From: Clarireedia homoeocarpa
Taxonomy: Eukaryota > Ascomycota > Leotiomycetes > Helotiales > Rutstroemiaceae
DNA: 20,125 nt
Assembly (NCBI GenBank): GCA_001465935.1
Contig: LNKV01000120.1
Location: forward strand, 7,490 to 27,614
Direction of reading: 5' to 3'
Below, in pieces: positions 19,898 through 20,125 of this stretch. Each line of letters begins with the position of its first letter. The stretch's first letter is position 1. The notes below the pieces were generated by a model, which saw only the letters and a list, made by a program, of their open reading frames with translations, was not told the origin of the DNA and did not search any database. Made by a program: the position numbers and the translations under genes.

Positions 19898-19970
19898 CCA
19901 ACTCCAACTCCAACTCCAACTCCTCCTCCTCCCTCCCCTCCCCTCCCCCGCCTGATTCTCTCTCTCTCTC
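19898..19970. repeat. Compound pyrimidine microsatellite: (CCAACT)n, (CTC)n, (CCCTC)n, (TC)n
   Basis: Four CCAACT hexamers are followed by CTC trimers, CCCTC pentamers and a TC run ending at 19970. The plus strand has almost no purine from 19921 to 19970. Confidence 0.8.
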
Positions 19971-20072
19971 ACACTCACTCCCATCACTCACACCCCTAAT
20001 CAATGTCTCAGTACACAAGTCACAAGTCACCCCGCTGCCTACCTCCCTTACCCCACCCAAGTCTCGTTTGTA

Positions 20073-20125
20073 TACATACATACATACATACATACATACA
20101 TACATACATACATACATACATACAT
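20073..20125. repeat. (TACA)n microsatellite reaching the right edge
   Basis: Thirteen uninterrupted TACA units continue to the last base, so the true length is unknown. It is the longest perfect simple repeat in the window. Confidence 0.9.

Larger units (their letters stand above)
19130..20072 (+). promoter_or_regulatory. C/A/T-rich leader-like region, possible promoter or 5' UTR of a gene to the right
   Basis: The plus strand is strongly pyrimidine-rich and G-poor over about 900 bp, with CT tracts at 19921-19970 and CAC-rich stretches. Known: filamentous fungal promoters and 5' leaders are often pyrimidine-rich on the coding strand. Inference: a plus-strand gene may start beyond 20125. No start codon or ORF inside the window can be tied to it, so this remains a guess from strand asymmetry. 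Confidence 0.3.

Noticed and set aside
19629..20117. 162-codon minus-strand ORF beginning with MYVC repeats
   Set aside because: Made of translated microsatellites; low complexity explains the openness.
1..20125. tRNA or rRNA genes
   Set aside because: Visual search for B-box-like GGTTCGANTCC on both strands and for rRNA-like blocks found nothing convincing; a covariance-model scan would be decisive.

Overview
The window looks like a chromosomal segment of a filamentous ascomycete (Pezizomycotina). The evidence is one compact gene with a 60-bp GT-AG spliceosomal intron, LTR retrotransposon remains, and a 6.5-kb AT-rich block with the C-to-T signature of repeat-induced point mutation (RIP): CA and TG are almost absent, TA is abundant and CG survives. 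Genus cannot be decided from the sequence alone.

Layout. 1-595 is the 3' end of a plus-strand LTR retrotransposon: polyprotein tail with one in-frame stop, polypurine tract, then an LTR of about 215 bp. Composition changes abruptly at 596. 596-7200 is heavily RIP-degraded mobile DNA whose ancestral coding strand is the minus strand. A Ty3/Gypsy reverse transcriptase (about 2330-2715) and RNase H (1861-2268) can still be read through the stops. A frame ending beside a purine tract near 3230 and a gag-like charged frame at 6660-7040 suggest that at least two elements are stacked here. 7200-8110 is a milder AT-rich zone with hairpins and short repeats, possibly LTR or transposon-end sequence. 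8445-9383 (minus) is the only clearly intact gene, a short-chain dehydrogenase/reductase with one intron and a possible in-frame N-terminal extension reaching 9620 that resembles a mitochondrial presequence. CRE/bZIP-like sites lie upstream of it. 10869-11244 looks like a small non-autonomous hAT-type element. 11245-18200 is gene-poor sequence of ordinary composition. It includes a decayed minus-strand stretch with an SNF2-type Walker A motif (13904-14747) and two short plus-strand open frames of unknown status (15370-16020). 19080-20125 is rich in microsatellites and nearly G-free on the plus strand, and may be the promoter or 5' leader of a gene beyond the right edge.

How it fits together. 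One apparently functional metabolic gene sits about 335 bp from a RIP-silenced transposon graveyard, with relic genes and small elements on its other side. No operon or multi-gene pathway is visible. I found no convincing new multi-gene system. The most useful leads are the nested RIP'd elements, the alternative start of the dehydrogenase, the hAT-like element and the SNF2 relic.
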